From assembly GCA_913020235.1 (NCBI GenBank), contig CAJWBT010000115.1:1-7218 (forward strand): 7,218 nucleotides of DNA, written 5' to 3'. The notes under the pieces are model-generated. The model was given only the letters and a program-made list of their open reading frames with translations. It was not told the origin of the DNA and made no database searches. This document shows positions 6,115-7,218 of the stretch, in pieces (positions within the stretch are counted from its first letter, which is position 1; the number at the start of each line of letters is the position of its first letter). This DNA is from an uncultured Chloroflexota bacterium (lineage in GTDB: Bacteria > Chloroflexota > Dehalococcoidia > UBA3495). Made by a program: the position numbers and the translations under genes.

Positions 6115-7164
6115 CTACGGTTTGGCATCGTCAGCCGGTTCCTCTGCCCCTTCCTCTTCGGTCGCTTCCGCCACCGGCTCCTCTACCTCGGCCCGGTCTT
6201 CTTCTTCGACAACCGCCGCTTCTACCTCCGGAGCCTCTTCGGCTACAGCCTCCGCCGGGGCTTCTTCGGCAACAACTTCTGCCACTGGGGCCTCTTCGGC
6301 CACAGCTTCTGCCGGAGCTTCTTCGGCTACAGCCTCTACCGGGGCTTCTTCGGCGACTGCCTCTGCCACCGGGGCTTCTTCGGCTACAGCTTCTGCCGGG
6401 GCCTCTTCAGCTACAGCTTCTGCCGGGGCTTCTTCGGCTACAACTTCCGCCGGGGCCTCTTCGGCTACGGCTTCCACCGGGGTCTCTTCGGCTACAGCCT
6501 CCGCCGTGGCTTCTTCGGCAACAACTTCTGCCACTGGGGCCTCTTCGGCCACAGCTTCTGCCGGGGCTTCTTCGGCTACAGCCTCCGCCGTGGCTTCTTC
6601 AGCGACTGCCTCTGCCACCGGGGCCTCTTCGGCTACAGCTTCCGCCGGGGCCTCTTCGGCGACTGCCTCTGCCGCCGAGGCTTCTTCGGCAACAGCTTCT
6701 GCCGGGGCCTCTTCGGCGACTGCCTCTGCCACCGGGGCTTCTTCAGCGACTGCCTCTGCCAAGGAGGCTTCTTCGGCAACAGCTTCTGCCGGGGCTTCTT
6801 CGGCAACGGCCGGCGTGGCCTCAGCCGACGGCGCCGTTGCGACCTGCGGCTGAGGGATGGCGCCCGGTGGTGGCGCAACGACCACCAATGAGCGCAGCAC
6901 CTGCTCGTCGAGCCGAAGGAAGTTTTCCAACTCTTGGTTGAAAGGCTGATCGGTGCTGAATCGCGTCAGGTGGTAGCTGCCTTCCAGGAATTGGTACTGG
7001 CCCTTGCGGATGGGATAGGCCAACCGCCGGGTACCCCATTTTTCTTCGTGGTCGATATCACCGTTCCGGTCATTGATGAAAGCCTTGATACGTCCCCATG
7101 TATCGGACGCCTGATCTTGGTTCAGCATTGGACTGAGGATTACAACGAGTTCGTAATGACGCAA
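6115..7164 (-). CDS. rpsF: 30S ribosomal protein S6 with a long acidic repeat tail
   Basis: Residues 1-97 form a normal S6 domain (RHYELVVILSPML at the start, KWGTRRLAYPIRKGQYQFLE at 42-61, and LRLDEQVLRSLVVV at 83-96). S6 sits on the 30S platform and pairs with S18. The total is 349 residues, against about 95-135 in most bacteria. After a Pro-rich hinge (98-118) comes a tandem array of 21 units (120-316) of the form VAEEAPAEA or VAEEAPVAEA, then an acidic end with VEEEDRAEVEEP and DDAKP. No Lys, Arg or His occurs between residues 92 and 323. The tail should be highly acidic and either disordered or an Ala/Glu-rich helix broken by Pro. The frame is intact throughout, since all units are 27 or 30 bases. 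The start is TTG at 7164, matching the family N-terminus, with GGGG 8 bases upstream (7173-7176). First gene of the operon. Confidence 0.97.
   Translation of the reverse strand: MRHYELVVILSPMLNQDQASDTWGRIKAFINDRNGDIDHEEKWGTRRLAYPIRKGQYQFLEGSYHLTRFSTDQPFNQELENFLRLDEQVLRSLVVVAPPPGAIPQPQVATAPSAEATPAVAEEAPAEAVAEEASLAEAVAEEAPVAEAVAEEAPAEAVAEEASAAEAVAEEAPAEAVAEEAPVAEAVAEEATAEAVAEEAPAEAVAEEAPVAEVVAEEATAEAVAEETPVEAVAEEAPAEVVAEEAPAEAVAEEAPAEAVAEEAPVAEAVAEEAPVEAVAEEAPAEAVAEEAPVAEVVAEEAPAEAVAEEAPEVEAAVVEEEDRAEVEEPVAEATEEEGAEEPADDAKP
6235..6336 (-). repeat. Long direct repeat inside the tail array, copy 1
   Basis: These 102 bases match 6484-6585 with two mismatches (6258 and 6316), including 57 identical bases (6259-6315). 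The offset is 249 bases, equal to 83 codons or nine units. They encode the rarer VAEVVAEEA variant, suggesting a multi-unit duplication. Confidence 0.85.
6484..6585 (-). repeat. Long direct repeat inside the tail array, copy 2
   Basis: Partner of the block at 6235-6336, 249 bases away with two mismatches. One mismatch changes a Pro codon to Thr, and the other is silent. Confidence 0.85.
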
Positions 7165-7199
7165 GAAAACAACCCCACAAGGAATTCGTAAGTACTGAG

Positions 7200-7205
7200 A
7201 TTATA
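7200..7205 (-). promoter_or_regulatory. Extended -10 promoter element of the rpsF operon
   Basis: The minus strand reads TGC-TATAAT, a perfect -10 hexamer with a TGn extension, so a housekeeping sigma factor is expected to use it. A start of transcription near 7193 would give a leader of about 29 bases before the rpsF TTG. The -35 position would fall just beyond the window edge. No S6:S18 autoregulatory RNA motif is apparent in so short a leader. Confidence 0.65.
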
Positions 7206-7218
7206 GCATCGGAGCCTG

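Larger units (their letters stand above)
6217..6807 (-). repeat. In-frame minisatellite encoding the S6 tail (21 units)
   Basis: Twenty-one head-to-tail units occupy 591 bases: by my count 13 of 27 bases and 8 of 30 bases. Consensus products are VAEEAPAEA and VAEEAPVAEA; variants put Ser or Thr in place of Pro, or Val in place of Ala. All four valine codons occur at the same position before the Ala-Glu-Glu core (the plus strand shows ggctac, ggcaac, ggcgac and ggccac), and Glu alternates between GAA and GAG. The DNA copies have therefore diverged at silent sites while the protein pattern is kept. Confidence 0.92.

Noticed and set aside
6217..6807. CRISPR array or non-coding tandem repeat
   Set aside because: There are no unique spacers, unit sizes are multiples of three and the array is in frame with the S6 domain, so it is a coding repeat.
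6035..6891. Two long plus-strand open frames (Ser/Ala/Thr-rich and Gly/Phe/Cys/Arg-rich repeats) opposite rpsF
   Set aside because: They are the other frames of the S6 tail repeat. A 27/30-base unit without stops stays open in several frames. S6 is clearly the coding strand, and these frames have no family match or ribosome-binding site that I can see.
7165..7193. Possible S6:S18-binding autoregulatory leader upstream of rpsF
   Set aside because: The predicted leader is only about 29 bases and shows no bulged stem or CCG motif that I can see. The promoter call would need to be wrong for a longer leader to exist.

Overview
The window (about 60% GC by eye) holds eight genes, all on the minus strand, so the map is read from right to left. 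It looks like one long transcription unit. An extended -10 promoter element (TGC-TATAAT) sits at the right edge. The genes then follow with gaps of about 110 bases or less: rpsF (ribosomal protein S6), ssb, rpsR (S18), a membrane-anchored SurA/PpiC-type peptidyl-prolyl isomerase, hom, thrC, folE, and a CelD/BcsL-type GNAT acyltransferase that runs off the left edge. No stretch over 300 bases lacks a gene, and I found no RNA gene, CRISPR array, insertion sequence or convincing terminator.

Organism: a free-living bacterium with rpsF-ssb-rpsR as a cluster. The cluster is followed by a SurA-like isomerase and threonine genes rather than rplI. The extra genes, the zinc-ribbon S18 and the B. subtilis-like threonine synthase fit a Chloroflexota lineage, perhaps Dehalococcoidia, but this is an impression and was not tested. 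Near-cognate starts are common: rpsF and ssb begin with TTG, and hom, folE and the acyltransferase with GTG.

Right part (5296-7205): the translation and replication block. S6 and S18 are known partners on the 30S platform, and SSB coats single-stranded DNA. The striking feature is S6. After a normal domain of about 97 residues it carries a tail of about 250 residues, built from 21 tandem copies of a 9- or 10-residue Ala/Glu/Val/Pro unit, and about 230 residues pass without any Lys or Arg. S18 from the same operon carries the opposite, an Arg/Gly/Pro-rich basic N-terminal extension. A charge-based interaction between the two is a testable idea.

Middle part (1551-5185): a single-pass membrane protein with an extracytoplasmic isomerase domain, then homoserine dehydrogenase with an ACT domain and threonine synthase. 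These are two of the three steps from aspartate semialdehyde to threonine; homoserine kinase (thrB) is not present here.

Left part (1-1554): GTP cyclohydrolase I, whose start overlaps the thrC stop by 4 bases, then the acyltransferase, whose near-perfect Shine-Dalgarno overlaps the folE stop.

Most of the window is ordinary housekeeping. The S6 tail and its possible relation to the S18 extension are the parts worth a second look.
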